Shown here piece after piece: positions 49,738 through 59,192 of a DNA stretch of 64,000 nt (the stretch's first letter is position 1; each line of letters opens with the position of its first letter). The notes under the pieces were generated by a model. That model did no database searches. It had not been told where the DNA came from and saw only the letters and a program-made list of their open reading frames with translations. A program made the translations under genes and the position numbers. Source of the DNA: Streptomyces sp. WAC08241. Lineage in GTDB: Bacteria; Actinomycetota; Actinomycetes; Streptomycetales; Streptomycetaceae. The stretch lies in contig CP042279.1 in the NCBI GenBank assembly GCA_007858575.1, positions 1,612,001 to 1,676,000 of the forward strand, in the 5' to 3' direction.

Positions 49738-50987
49738 CACCGCACGCCCAGGGACAGGGCGGCGAGCACGCCGGAGCGGCAGCCGTCCTCGTGGAACCCC
49801 CAGCCGTGCCACGCGCCCGCGTACGCCGTCACCCCGGTGTTCAGACCGGGGAGTTCCCGCTGCGCCGCGACCGAGGCCGGTGTGTAGACGGGGTGTTCGT
49901 ACACCATGCGCTCCACCACCCGGTCCGGGGCGACGAGGTCGTCGCCGCCGAGGGTGACGACGTACTCGGCCCCGGCCGGCAGTCGTTGCAGGCGCCGCAT
50001 GTCGTAGCTGATCCGCACCGGGTCGGTGGAGGGTCGCACCCGGTCAGGCGGTAGTTCCAGGACGCCCGGGCGCGCGGGGAGCGGGGCAGGACGGAGGCGT
50101 CGGTGTGCAGCACGGTGGGGTTGCGGGAGTACGTGAAGGCGCCGAGCACCCGCCGTTCGTCGGGGTCGCGTCGGCGAGCATCCGCAGCGCCTGGTCGGGG
50201 TGGGTGGCGATGACGACGGCGTCGTACGTCTCGGTGGCGCCGTCCCGGTGGTGACCACCGCGCCGCCGCCGGTCCGCCGGACGGCCGCGACGGGACTGGC
50301 GGTGAGGACGCGCTGGACGCGCTTGGCGGCGGCGGCCACGTAGGCGGCCGAGCCGCCGGTGACGGTCCTCCACCGCGGGGACCCGGTGACGGACAGCAGG
50401 CCGTGGTGGTCGAGGAACGTGAAGAGGTACGCGGCCGGTGGACGAGGGCGGTGCGGGCCGGCAGGACCACACCGCCGACACCAGCGGGAGCGCGAAGTGG
50501 GCGACGAAGTAGGGGAGAAGCCGTTGTCGCGCAGGAAGTCCCCGAACGTGACGCCCTCGTCTCCCTCTCGGGCCAGCAGGCGCCGGGCCGCGCGGTGGAA
50601 GGCGGGGACCTCGGCGAGCAGCCGCAGGTACCGGCCGCGCAGGGCGGCGCGCGAGGCGAAGAGCCCGGCGGGCCCGCGGGCGCCCGCGTACTCCAGGGCG
50701 CAGCCGTCGCACCGCACCGACATGCTCATCTCGGTGTCCTGCGTGGCGACGCCCAGTTCGTCGAAGAGCCGCAGCAGGGTCGGGTAGGTGCGCTCGTTGT
50801 GGACGATGAAGCCGGAGTCCACGGACACCGACCGGCCCCCGGGTCCGGCCAGTTCCCGGGTGTGCGCGTGACCGCCGAGGCGTCCGTCGGCCTCGTACAG
50901 GGTGACCTCGCGCGCCGAGGAGAGGACGTAGGCGGCGGTCAGCCCCGCCACTCCGGCGCCGACCACTGCCACCTTGCGCTGTTCCAC
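49734..50987 (-). CDS. FAD-dependent amine-oxidase-like oxidoreductase of lipid operon
   Basis: A ~420-residue flavoprotein. It begins EQRKVAVVGAGVAGLTAAYV with EADGRLGGHAHTRE, then SVDSGFIVHNERTYPTLLRL, LFTFLDHHGLLSVTGSPRWR, ISYDMRRLQRLPAGAEYVVT and LNTGVTAYAGAWHGWGFHED. This is the partner of DUF1365 in the conserved fatty-acid-modification cluster, where homologues are linked to unusual (for example furan or cyclopropane) fatty acids. First gene of the operon. Frame changes near 50515, 50440, 50250, 50165 and 50040. Confidence 0.85.
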   Translation of the reverse strand: MEQRKVAVVGAGVAGLTAAYVLSSAREVTLYEADGRLGGHAHTRELAGPGGRSVSVDSGFIVHNERTYPTLLRLFDELGVATQDTEMSMSVRCDGCALEYAGARGPAGLFASRAALRGRYLRLLAEVPAFHRAARRLLAREGDEGVTFGDFLRDNGFSPTSSPTSRSRWCRRCGPAGPHRPRPPAAYLFTFLDHHGLLSVTGSPRWRTVTGGSAAYVAAAAKRVQRVLTASPVAAVRRTGGGAVVTTGTAPPRRTTPSSSPPTPTRRCGCSPTRPRRTAGARRLHVLPQPHRAAHRRLRPAPLPARPGVLELPPDRVRPSTDPVRISYDMRRLQRLPAGAEYVVTLGGDDLVAPDRVVERMVYEHPVYTPASVAAQRELPGLNTGVTAYAGAWHGWGFHEDGCRSGVLAALSLGVRW

Positions 50988-51076
50988 ACGACTCTCCCGC
51001 CACCCGACACGCCGCGACCGCGGCGCGATTCACCCGTACTTCGCAGCCGGGGGCGGGCGGATTGAGGGAGACGCGC

Positions 51077-51119
51077 GGAAGTTTCCACGCCCTTTGACAT
51101 ACCTTTGCCGGAAACTTCC
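51077..51119. promoter_or_regulatory. 10-bp perfect inverted repeat in a divergent promoter region
   Basis: GGAAGTTTCC (51077-51086) and GGAAACTTCC (51110-51119) are exact reverse complements with 23 bp between their inner ends. TTGACA (51094-51099) lies between the arms. It sits between the leftward lipid operon and the rightward symporter, so one protein could control both. Confidence 0.55.
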
Positions 51120-51227
51120 CCATGTTCGATCACGATCAATCAAAAATAAGCAAGGAGACCGTTCACTTCTTGTCGCTCCGTGCGTAGGTTCGCGCCTGTT
51201 CCTTTCGGGCGACGAAGTGAGTACCCC

Positions 51228-52895
51228 ATGCACCTGGCCGCGGAGCTGCGGCTCCCCACCAACTGGCTCGACTACTCGATCCTGGCGATCTACTTCGTCG
51301 TGGTCCTGGGCATCGGCTTCGCCGCCCGGGCGAGTGTGAGAACCAGCCTCGACTTCTTCCTCTCGGGCCGCTCGCTGCCGGCCTGGGTCACCGGGCTGGC
51401 GTTCGTCGCCGCCAACCTGGGAGCCACGGAGATCCTCGGCATGGCGGCGACCGGGGCCCAGTACGGCGTCGCCGTCGTCCACTGGTACTGGATCGGCGCC
51501 ATCCCCGCCATGGTCTTCCTGGGCCTGGTGATGATGCCCTTCTACTACGGCTCCAAGGTCCGCTCGGTCCCCGAGTTCCTGCTCCAGCGCTTCGACCGGT
51601 CCGCGCACCTGCTGAGTTCGGTCCTCTTCGCCTTCGCCGCCATCCTCATCGCGGGCGTCAACCTCTACGCCCTGTCGATCGTCGTGGAGGCGCTCCTCGG
51701 CTGGCCCCAGTGGGTCTCCATCGTCGTCGCCGGGTTCTTCGTCCTGGCGTACATCACGGTCGGCGGCCTGTCCTCGGCGATCTACAACGAGGTCCTGCAG
51801 TTCTTCGTGATCCTCGCCGCCCTCATACCGCTCACGATCCTCGGCCTCAAGCGGGTCGGCGGCTGGGACGGCCTGACCTCCTCCCTGGAGGAGAGCCACG
51901 GCGCCGACTTCCTGTCCGCCTGGGGCGGCACCGGCATCGGCGACCCCAACCCGCTCGGCGCCAACTGGCTGACCATCGTCCTCGGCCTCGGCTTCGTCCT
52001 CTCCTTCGGCTACTGGACCACCAACTTCGCCGAGGTGCAGCGGGCCCTGTCCGCCAAGAACCTGTCGGCGGCCAGGCGCACCCCGCTCATCGCCGCGTTC
52101 CCCAAGATCTTCATCGTCTTCGTGGTGATGATCCCCGGCCTGGTCGCCGCCACCCTGGTGCCGAAGATCGGCACGGAGGGCTCCGGCCTCACCTACAACG
52201 ACGCCGTCCCGCTGCTCATGCAGGAGCTGCTGCCCAACGGCGTGCTCGGCATCGCCGTCACCGGTCTGCTCGCCGCCTTCATGGCGGGCATGGCCGCGAA
52301 CGTGTCGTCGTTCAACACCGTGTTCACCACCGACATCTGGGCCAAGTACGTGGTGAAGGGCCGTGAGGACGGCTACTACCTGCGCTTCGGGCGCCTGGTC
52401 ACCGCCCTCGGCGTCCTCGCCTCCATCGGCACCGCGTTCCTCGCCGCCAGCTTCTCCAACATCATGGGGTACCTCCAGACCCTGTTCTCCTTCTTCAACG
52501 TGCCGATGTTCGTCGTCTTCATCATCGGCATGTTCTGGAAGCGCGCCTCGGTCAAGTCCGGCTTCTGGGGCCTGGTCGCGGGCACGGTGGCCGCGATGGT
52601 CAACTACTTCGTCATCTACAAGCAGGGCGTCATCGGCATCCCCACCGACCAGGGCGCCAACTTCGTCTCGGCCATCGTCGGCTTCGTCGCCGGCGCGGTG
52701 GTGATGGTCGCCGTCACCCTCTTCACGGCCCCCAAGCCCGAGGCCGAACTGGCCGGACTCGTGTACGGGACGAGGTCGCCCGGCATGGACGAGGCGCCGT
52801 CCGAGGGCGACGACGCCTGGTACCGGCGCCCCGCCCTCCTCGGCTGGGGAGCGGTCGTCCTGGCCGCCCTCTGCTACCTGCCGTACTCCTTCTGA
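51228..52895 (+). CDS. sodium:solute symporter
   Basis: An intact 555-residue SSS-family transporter with about 13 membrane segments. It starts MHLAAELRLPTNWLDYSILA; family marks are LSGRSLPAWVTGLAFVAANL, GATEILGMAATGAQYG, FVLAYITVGGLSSAIYNEVL and FMAGMAANVSSFNTVFTTDI. It imports a sugar, carboxylate or similar solute with Na+; the form is nearest to sugar-type (SGLT-like) symporters. One of the few long genes without a frame break. The small membrane gene after it is a regular companion. Confidence 0.88.
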   Translation: MHLAAELRLPTNWLDYSILAIYFVVVLGIGFAARASVRTSLDFFLSGRSLPAWVTGLAFVAANLGATEILGMAATGAQYGVAVVHWYWIGAIPAMVFLGLVMMPFYYGSKVRSVPEFLLQRFDRSAHLLSSVLFAFAAILIAGVNLYALSIVVEALLGWPQWVSIVVAGFFVLAYITVGGLSSAIYNEVLQFFVILAALIPLTILGLKRVGGWDGLTSSLEESHGADFLSAWGGTGIGDPNPLGANWLTIVLGLGFVLSFGYWTTNFAEVQRALSAKNLSAARRTPLIAAFPKIFIVFVVMIPGLVAATLVPKIGTEGSGLTYNDAVPLLMQELLPNGVLGIAVTGLLAAFMAGMAANVSSFNTVFTTDIWAKYVVKGREDGYYLRFGRLVTALGVLASIGTAFLAASFSNIMGYLQTLFSFFNVPMFVVFIIGMFWKRASVKSGFWGLVAGTVAAMVNYFVIYKQGVIGIPTDQGANFVSAIVGFVAGAVVMVAVTLFTAPKPEAELAGLVYGTRSPGMDEAPSEGDDAWYRRPALLGWGAVVLAALCYLPYSF

Positions 52896-52932
52896 CGACC
52901 TGACGACCTGACGACCTGACGACCTGACGACT
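52893..52932. repeat. five 8-bp units starting in the symporter stop codon
   Basis: tgacgacc is repeated from the symporter TGA onward (52893, 52901, 52909, 52917, and an imperfect 52925). Because the unit is 8 bp, TGA appears in all three frames. Confidence 0.9.
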
Positions 52933-52972
52933 TCACGACTCGAACGACCCGAACGACCGGAGGCACCTCACC

Positions 52973-53260
52973 ATGTCCGAACCGCAGCGCGAAGTGTCCG
53001 AGTTGGAGGAGAAGTCCGCCACCGCCGCCCGGCTCTTCGACATCCGGCGCATCATCGGCGGCCTGTTCACCCTCTACGGCGTGATGGTGACCCTCGCGGG
53101 CGTCACCGCCGACGACGCCGACCTGAAGAAGGCCGTCGGCGTCAACATCAACCTCTGGACGGGCCTGGGCATGCTCGCCCTCGGCCTCTTCTTCCTCGTC
53201 TGGCTGAAGCTCCGGCCGACGGCACCGCCCGCTCCTCCCGCCGACCGTTCGGCCTCCTGA
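52973..53260 (+). CDS. small two-TM membrane protein, symporter partner
   Basis: An intact 95-residue protein. A cytoplasmic N-terminus (EPQREVSELEEKSATAARLF) is followed by two membrane segments (IIGGLFTLYGVMVTLAGV; LWTGLGMLALGLFFLVWL) and a Pro/Ala tail. ATG 52973 follows GGAGG. Such proteins recur after SSS symporters in streptomycetes and may be an accessory subunit; no family name is recognised. Confidence 0.75.
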   Translation: MSEPQREVSELEEKSATAARLFDIRRIIGGLFTLYGVMVTLAGVTADDADLKKAVGVNINLWTGLGMLALGLFFLVWLKLRPTAPPAPPADRSAS

Positions 53261-53297
53261 GGGCCCGGGCCCGGGGGCCGCGCGGGGTGACGGCGGA

Positions 53298-53906
53298 TCA
53301 GGCCGTCGCCCGCGCGGCCGCCGCCGTCCCGGACAGCGCCGGGGCGGCGCCGAACAGGGCGTGGACGGCGGAGGTCACCTGGGCGGCGACCGCCTCGGGG
53401 TGGAGGAGTCGAGCTTGCCGTCGAGGTGCAGGAAGGCCAGGCCGTGGACGAGCGCCCACACCGTGGTCGACAGGGCGTCCGCGTCCACGCCGGGGAAGGT
53501 GGCGCGGACGATGCCGCGGACGTACTCGGAGATGGCGGCGGTCGCGGCGACCCGCTCCTCGCTGGTCGGGTCGCAGGGCTCGGCGAACATGGCCCGGAAC
53601 AGGGCGGGGTGCTCCAGGGCGAACCGCACGTAGGCGACGGCCACCGCGGCGAGTTCGTCGGGCGTCGAGGGCGCGGGGTGGGCCTCGGCCAGGTGCCCGG
53701 CGAGCTCGCGGTACCCCTCGGCGGCCACGGCGGAGACGAGCGCGTCGCGGTCGGCGTAGTGGCGGTAGGGGCGGTGGCCGACACCCCGGCGCGCCGGGCG
53801 ACCGCACGCAGCGAGAGGCCCGCGCTGCCGTCCTCCTCCAGGAGTTCGCGCGCGGCGCGCAGGCGGCGCGCAGGTCGCCGTGGTGGTACGTGCCGGTCTG
53901 GGGCAT
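53298..53906 (-). CDS. TetR-family transcriptional regulator
   Basis: A ~202-residue TetR regulator. The HTH is AARELLEEDGSAGLSLRAVA, then RRAGVSATAPYRHYADRDAL, VSAVAAEGYRELAGHL. The ligand domain contains VAVAYVRFALEHPALFRAMF and TTVWALVHGLAFLHLDGKLD. It starts MPQTGTYHHGDLRAA at 53906 (an upstream ATG 53951 would overlap the operator). A 19-bp palindrome lies 44 bp upstream and recurs before the following operons, so it is probably the local regulator. Frame changes near 53870, 53785 and 53405. Confidence 0.87.
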   Translation of the reverse strand: MPQTGTYHHGDLRAACAPRANSWRRTAARASRCVRSPGAPGCRPPPLPPLRRPRRARLRRGRRGVPRARRAPGRGPPRALDARRTRRGGRRLRAVRPGAPRPVPGHVRRALRPDQRGAGRRDRRHLRVRPRHRPRHLPRRGRGRPVDHGVGARPRPGLPAPRRQARLLHPEAVAAQVTSAVHALFGAAPALSGTAAAARATA

Positions 53907-53949
53907 GGGGCGCACATCCTTCGCGTTCACGGTGTCCACACGTCCTCTC

Positions 53950-53968
53950 ATGTGAACGCCGTATACAT
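53950..53968. promoter_or_regulatory. TetR-type operator, site 1
   Basis: ATGTGAACGCCGTATACAT: arms ATGTgaACG and CGTatACAT around a central C. It precedes the TetR gene. The same 19-bp form recurs at 56604, 57996 and 59997. Confidence 0.7.
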
Positions 53969-54057
53969 CGTAAGCGATCGAAAAGGAGGAGGGAACCGGC
54001 CCGACCGGCAGCCCACACCCGCCGCCGCTCCTCCGCGCGGACCCGCCGGCCGCCGCC

Positions 54058-55648
54058 TCAGCGGGCGCCGACCGCCTTCAGGACCTTGAGCGCCCCGGTC
54101 AGAAGGGTGGCCCAGGTCTCGAAGCCGACGCCCGACGGCGGGGTGAAGCCCTGGAGGCGCTGGTGGGCGACGGTCTGGGGCTCGGTGTACTTGAGGATGC
54201 CGTCGGCCCCGTGGCGGCGGCCGAGCCCGAGTCGCCCATGCCGCCCATGGGGGCGTCGACGCTTCCCCAGGCGGCGGCGAAGGCCTCGTTGACGTTGACG
54301 GTCCCCGCGTGGACGCGGGCGGCGACGGCCCGGCCCCGGGCGCCGTCGCGCGACCAGACGCTGGCGTTGAGGCCGTAGGCGGTGGCGTTGGCCTGTGTGA
54401 CGGCGTCGTCGACGTCGCGGTAGGTGTAGAGGGAGACGACGGGCCCGAAGGTCTCGTGGGAGTGCAGCGTCATGTCGGGCGTGACGTCGGTGAGGACGGT
54501 CGGCTCGTAGAAGAGGGGACCCAGGTCGGGCGGGCCCTGCCGCCGGCCAGGACGGTGGCGCCCTTGGCCACGGCGTCGTCGACGTGCTCGGTGACGGTCT
54601 TGAGCTGGGCGGGGTGGTGAGACTGCCGACGTCCACGCCGTAGTCGTAGGCGGCGCCGAGCTCGAGCCGCTCGGTGCGGGCGACGAAGGCGGCGACGAAC
54701 CGGTCGCGGATGGACTCGGCCACGTAGAGGCGCTCGACGGAGACGCAGAGCTGTCCGGCGGAGGGGAAGCAGGCGGCCACCGCCCCGTCGGCGGCCTTCT
54801 CGACGTCGGCGTCGTCCAGGACGATCATCGGGTTCTTGCCGCCGAGTTCGAGGGAGGCGCCGATCAGGCGCCGGCCGGCGTCGCTCGCGATCTGCCGTCC
54901 GGTGGCGGTGGAGCCGGTGAACATCATGTAGTCGGCGTTGTCCATCAGCGTGCCGCCGATGGAACCGCCCCGGCCGATCACCATCTGCCACACGTCCTCG
55001 GCAGCCCGGCCTCGTACATCAGCTCCATCGACCACAGCGCGGTCAGCGCGGTCTGGGTGTCGGGCTTCTGCACGACGGCGTTGCCGGCCATGAGGGCGGC
55101 GATGGTGTCACTGGCGGCCATGCTCAGCGGGTAGTTCCACGGCGAGACGACGGTGACCACGCCCTTGGGATGGCGCAGTTCGGTGGTGCGGGTGAGCAGC
55201 GGGATCGCGCCCCTGCGCCGCTTGGGGCTCAGGTACTTGGCGGCGGTGCGCGCGTAGTAACGCGAGACGATGCCGATGTCGACGACTTCGAGGAACGCGT
55301 CGCGACGGGTCTTGCCGTTCTCGGCCTGCATCAGGTCCAGGGCCTGGTCCTGACGGGCCAGGACCAGATCGTGGTAGCGCAGCAGGATCCTCCTGCGCTC
55401 CGCGATCGGCGTGGCGGCCCAGGCCTTCTGCGCGATGCGGGCGCGGGCGAACGCGTCCTCGACGTCACCGGGGGTGGAGACCGGGAGGTCGGCCAGCGGG
55501 ACGCCGGTGTAGGGGCGGTGGTGGTGACGCGCGCGGCGTTCGGCGCGGCCGAGACCCGGGCGGTCAGGCGCTGGAGGAAGGACGGAGTGATGGAGGCGGG
55601 AAGGGCCGGGCCGCGGGTGGTCGTCGGACCGGCGTGGGTGGTGGCCAT
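54058..55648 (-). CDS. succinate-semialdehyde dehydrogenase-like aldehyde dehydrogenase
   Basis: A ~530-residue NAD(P) aldehyde dehydrogenase. Landmarks are VVTVVSPWNYPLSMAASDTI, MFTGSTATGRQIASDAGRRL, the catalytic Glu in ASLELGGKNPMIVLDDAD, the nucleophilic Cys in FPSAGQLCVSVERLYVAE, and ETFGPVVSLYTYRDVDDAV. The SAGQLCVS form and the long N-terminus are like GabD2-type succinate-semialdehyde dehydrogenases; other aldehydes are possible. ATG 55648 follows GAGGAGCC, 18 bp after the acetoacetate decarboxylase gene, so one operon. Frame changes near 55515, 55000, 54617, 54525 and 54220. Confidence 0.87.
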
Positions 55649-55666
55649 GACGGGGCTCCTCTGCTC

Positions 55667-56586
55667 TTACTCGCCGCGGCTGTGGACCGAGGTGGGGACG
55701 GGCATGTGCAGGGCGGCCTGACCCTCGGTCATGACGTCGAACCGGATCGCCCGCTTCGGCCGGAGCGAGCGCAGGTCGTCGGACATGCGGCCCTGCCCGA
55801 GCTGGAGGGTGACGCCCTTGGTGCCGCGCGTCGTACCGGCGTTCAGCACGTTGGTCTGGTTCAGGGTGGAGTGCCAGGCGCCGTTGATCGTCGTGTACGA
55901 GGTGAGCGAGCCGACCCGCTCACCGCTCGGGTGGGCCTTCTGGGCCGGAGTGTCCGCCAGGAGCGCCAGGTCGACGCCGCCGGAGTCGCCGGCCACGCGC
56001 GCGGTGGTGCGGTGGTGGTCGATGGAGACGTCGAGGCCGGTGACCCACTTGGGGAAGCCGTAGCCGTCGTGGCCGCGGACCTGCGCGATCTCCGAGTTCA
56101 CCGGCAGGGACAGGACGTAGGAGTGCAGGTGCTCGTTCTTCAGACCGGAGACGAGGTCGAAGAAGCCGAGCTTGCCGTGCCGGGCGGGCTTGACCGCGAT
56201 GCCCACGGCGGCCTCGGTGTAGAAGTCGATGTCGCACACGTCGTAGCGGAAGAACATCACCGAGACCAGCCCGAGGCCGGGCGCGACCTCCAGCGGGGAG
56301 AGCTCTCGGGCAGCCGGGCGCGGATCGCCTGGGACGGCGCGAGCATCGTCAGCCGGGCGGACGACATCGCGTAGTAGAAGTTCGGGGTGAGCGTGGGGCC
56401 GATCGGGGAGTCGACCTCGGTCTTGGGCGTCTTCCGGAAGAAGTCCACGCCGCTGACGCGCGGGTCGCGGGCGATGGTGTCGAGGTCGGGGTTCATGCGG
56501 TACCGGTCGTACAGGCCGCCCTGGGGGACGGTGACCTCGCGGCCTCCGAGGTCGACCTTGACGGTGTCCTGCTGAGTTGCGGACAT
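55667..56586 (-). CDS. acetoacetate decarboxylase-family protein
   Basis: A ~306-residue protein of the acetoacetate decarboxylase fold. Parts seen are FFRKTPKTEVDSPIGPTLTP, PNFYYAMSSARLTMLAPSQA, LVSVMFFRYDVCDIDFYTEA, GHDGYGFPKWVTGLDVSID with the candidate Schiff-base Lys, and a C-terminal RPKRAIRFDVMTEGQAALHM. In this family some members decarboxylate acetoacetate while others are aldolase-dehydratases, so the reaction is open. First gene of the pair with the aldehyde dehydrogenase and preceded by two operator-like sites. One frame change near 56305. Confidence 0.85.
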
Positions 56587-56603
56587 GAGGGTTCCTCACT
56601 TCG

Positions 56604-56655
56604 ATGTGAGCGGCGTATACATGACGGTAAGGTGCTATGTGTGCGGCGTCAACAC
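56604..56655. promoter_or_regulatory. TetR-type operators, site 2 pair
   Basis: ATGTGAGCGGCGTATACAT (56604-56622) is nearly identical to site 1. A weaker copy ATGTGTGCGGCGTCAACAC (56637-56655) starts 33 bp further, about three helical turns. The pair is directly upstream of the decarboxylase-dehydrogenase operon. Confidence 0.7.
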
Positions 56656-56681
56656 TTCGGGACGGGGTGACGCCGTCCGGG

Positions 56682-57934
56682 TCACGCCCCTCGAACCGCG
56701 CTTCGGGGCCCGGTCAGCCACGTGCGGTAGCCGCGCAGGGCCTTGCGCTGCCTGCGCTGTTCGGAGATCAGGGCGATCGCCGGGTGGGTGCCGGGCCTGG
56801 GACGGCTGCCCCGGGCGAGGCGGCGCATCTGGTGGCGGACCTGGGCCATGCTCGCGGCGGAGGCGAGGGCCTTGTCGGACCAGGTCACCGGTCGCATCTG
56901 CCGGTCGGCCTCGCGATCCTGGTGCCAGCGGTCGGGCAGGTCGGGGTGACGGCGAGGGCGGTGCCCATGCCGACGACCGCCACGCCGCCGGCGAGGACCT
57001 TCTCCGCGGTCGCGCGCCGGGTGACGCCGCCGGTGAGCATCAGGGGAGCGGGCTGGTCGTGACGAGGTCCTCGGCCAGGTCGAGGAAGTACGCCTCGCGC
57101 GCCTGCGTGCGGGTGTCGGCGGAGCGGCCGGTCATTGCGGGGCTCTCGTAGCTGCCCCCGGAGAGCCCGACCAGGTCGACGCCGAGGGGTTCGAGCATCT
57201 CGATGACCTGGCGGGCGTCGTCGGCGTCGAAGCCGCCGCGCTGGAAGTCGGCGGAGTTGAGCTTGACCGCGACCGCGAAGGACGGCGAGACGGCGGCCCG
57301 GACGGCGCGGACGACGTCGAGCAGCATCCGGGCCCGGTTCTCCAGGGATCCGCCCCACCGGTCGGTGCGCTTGTTGACCAGCGGGGAGAGGAACTGCGAG
57401 AGCAGGTAGCCGTGGGCGGCGTGGACCTCGACGCCGTCGAAGCCGGCCTGTTCGGCGCGGCGCGCGGTCACCGCGTACCGCGCCACGGTCTCCTCGATCT
57501 GCCGCGGGGTCATGGCGGTCGGGCGGCCGAAGCGGCTGCTGTGCCTGCCCAGGCTGACGCCGATGTCGGACGGGCCCCACACGACGCCGGGCATGTCGGA
57601 GGCCACCTGGCGGCCGGGGTGGTTGATCTGCATCCACAGCGCGCCGCCACCGGACTTGCCGGCCTTCGCCCACTCGGCGAACGGCTCCAGGGGCGCGTGC
57701 TCGTCGAGCACGACACCGGCGGGGCCGGTCAACGCCTCGGCGTGGACCATGACGTTGCCGGTGATCAGCAGTCCGGTGCCGCCGGCGGCCCAGCGCCGGT
57801 ACAGCGTGAACAGCCGCTCGTCCGGGGAGCTGGCCGGCGCCGGCCATGTTCTCCTCCATGGCCGCCTTGGCGATCCGGTTCTTCAGCACCTGCCCGGAGC
57901 GCAGGGGCAGCGGTGAGAACAGCTCGCTGGTCAT
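56682..57934 (-). CDS. NADH:flavin oxidoreductase (Old Yellow Enzyme type)
   Basis: A ~415-residue FMN enzyme. It begins LFSPLPLRSGQVLKNRIAKA, MEENMA; then GGTGLLITGNVMVHAEAL, INHPGRQVASDMPGV with the His, GVEVHAAHGYLLSQFLSPLV, NKRTDRWGGSLENRARML and LTGGVTRRATAEKVLAGG. It probably reduces an activated C=C bond of an enone or quinone. ATG 57934 lies downstream of two operator-like sites shared with the divergent membrane-protein gene. Frame changes near 57840, 57045 and 56940. Confidence 0.86.
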
Positions 57935-57966
57935 ACGGGATCCCTCTTCCGTCTCGATCGCACGGG

Positions 57967-58014
57967 ATGTGTGCACCACTCACATTAGCGTGTCGATGTA
58001 ATCGCCGTAAACAT
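57967..58014. promoter_or_regulatory. TetR-type operators, site 3 pair
   Basis: ATGTAATCGCCGTAAACAT (57996-58014) has the same arms and spacing as sites 1 and 2. A looser copy ATGTGTGCACCACTCACAT (57967-57985) starts 29 bp earlier. They lie between the flavin oxidoreductase (leftward) and the membrane-protein/DJ-1 pair (rightward). Confidence 0.68.
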
Positions 58015-58137
58015 TCGGGGCTGTGGGGTACGTCGCAGCCGCGTGGTTCGTGTCCGGCGTGGCGTGTCCGAGCACGACGACAGCCGTTCGGGTGCTCTCC
58101 GGCTGCGCGGGCTTCCGGTCCCCGGGAGCGTGGGGAC

Positions 58138-59192
58138 ATGAGACAGAGCGCCTTGTCCGAGGTGAAGGACGCCGTCACTCCGCGGGCCACGCTGCTGGTG
58201 GTCGGGGTGATCGCCCTGCAGTTGTTGTTCATCGCCTCCTACGTGGGAGCCCTTCACGAGCCCAAGCTGAAGGACGTGTCCTTCGGGGTGGTGGCGCCGC
58301 GGGCGGTGGCGGGGCAGACGGTGGCCCGCCTGGACGGGCTGCCCGGCTCCCCGCTGGACCCCCGGGCGCTGCCCGACGAGCGGACGGCCCGGCAGCAGAT
58401 CGTCAACCGGGACCTCTACGGGGCACTCGTGGTCGACCCGGCCGGGACCACCGACACGCTCCTGGTGGCCTCCGGCGGCGGCAAGGCGCTGTCCCTGGCC
58501 CTGGGGACGCTGATCACCGCCGTGGACAAGAGCCAGGGGCGGACCGTCCGCACGGTCGACGTGGCCCCGGCCTCACCGCACGACTTCAACGGCCTGTCCT
58601 CGTTCTACCTGGTCATCGGCTGGTGCGTGGGCGCCTACCTGTGCGCGTCGATCCTGGCGATCAGCGCCGGCGCCCGGCCGGCCAACCCGATCCGCGCGGC
58701 CACCCGGCTGGGCGCGATGACCCTGGTCGCGCTGGTCGGCGGGCTGGGCGGCGCGGTCATCGTGGGGCCGATCCTGGACGCCCTGCCGGGCAGCGTCTGG
58801 GCGCTGTGGGGACTCGGCGCCCTGCTCATCTTCGCCGTCGGCGCCGCCACCCTCGCCCTCCAGGGCCTCTTCGGCGTCATCGGGATCGGCCTGGCGATCC
58901 TGCTGGTGGTGATCGCGGGCAACCCGAGCGCGGGCGGCGCTTTCCCGCCCCGATGCTCCCACCGTTCTGGCAGGCCATCGGTCCGGCCCTGCCGCCGGGC
59001 GCGGGCACCTGGGCCGCCCGCTCGATCTCGTACTTCCACGGCAACGACATGACCTCCTCGCTGCTCGTCCTGTCGGCCTGGGCGGTCGTCGGCGTCCTGA
59101 TCACCCTGTTCGCGGCGGTGCTCCGGCAGCGCCGCACGGCCGAGACCGGAACGCCGGTGAATCCGTTCCGCGGAGAAGGAGGTCTGTCGTGA
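58138..59192 (+). CDS. DUF3533/YhgE-like membrane protein
   Basis: A ~351-residue protein with one N-terminal membrane segment (ATLLVVGVIALQLLFIASYV), a large external domain (SFGVVAPRAVAGQTVARLDG, DLYGALVVDPAGTTDTLLVA), and five further segments toward the C-terminus (SSFYLVIGWCVGAYLCASIL and others). This matches the YhgE/Pip-like and ABC-2-type DUF3533 proteins, some of which act in drug or lipid export. ATG 58138 follows GGGAG. It ends GTGA over the DJ-1 gene. One frame change near 58952. Confidence 0.78.
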
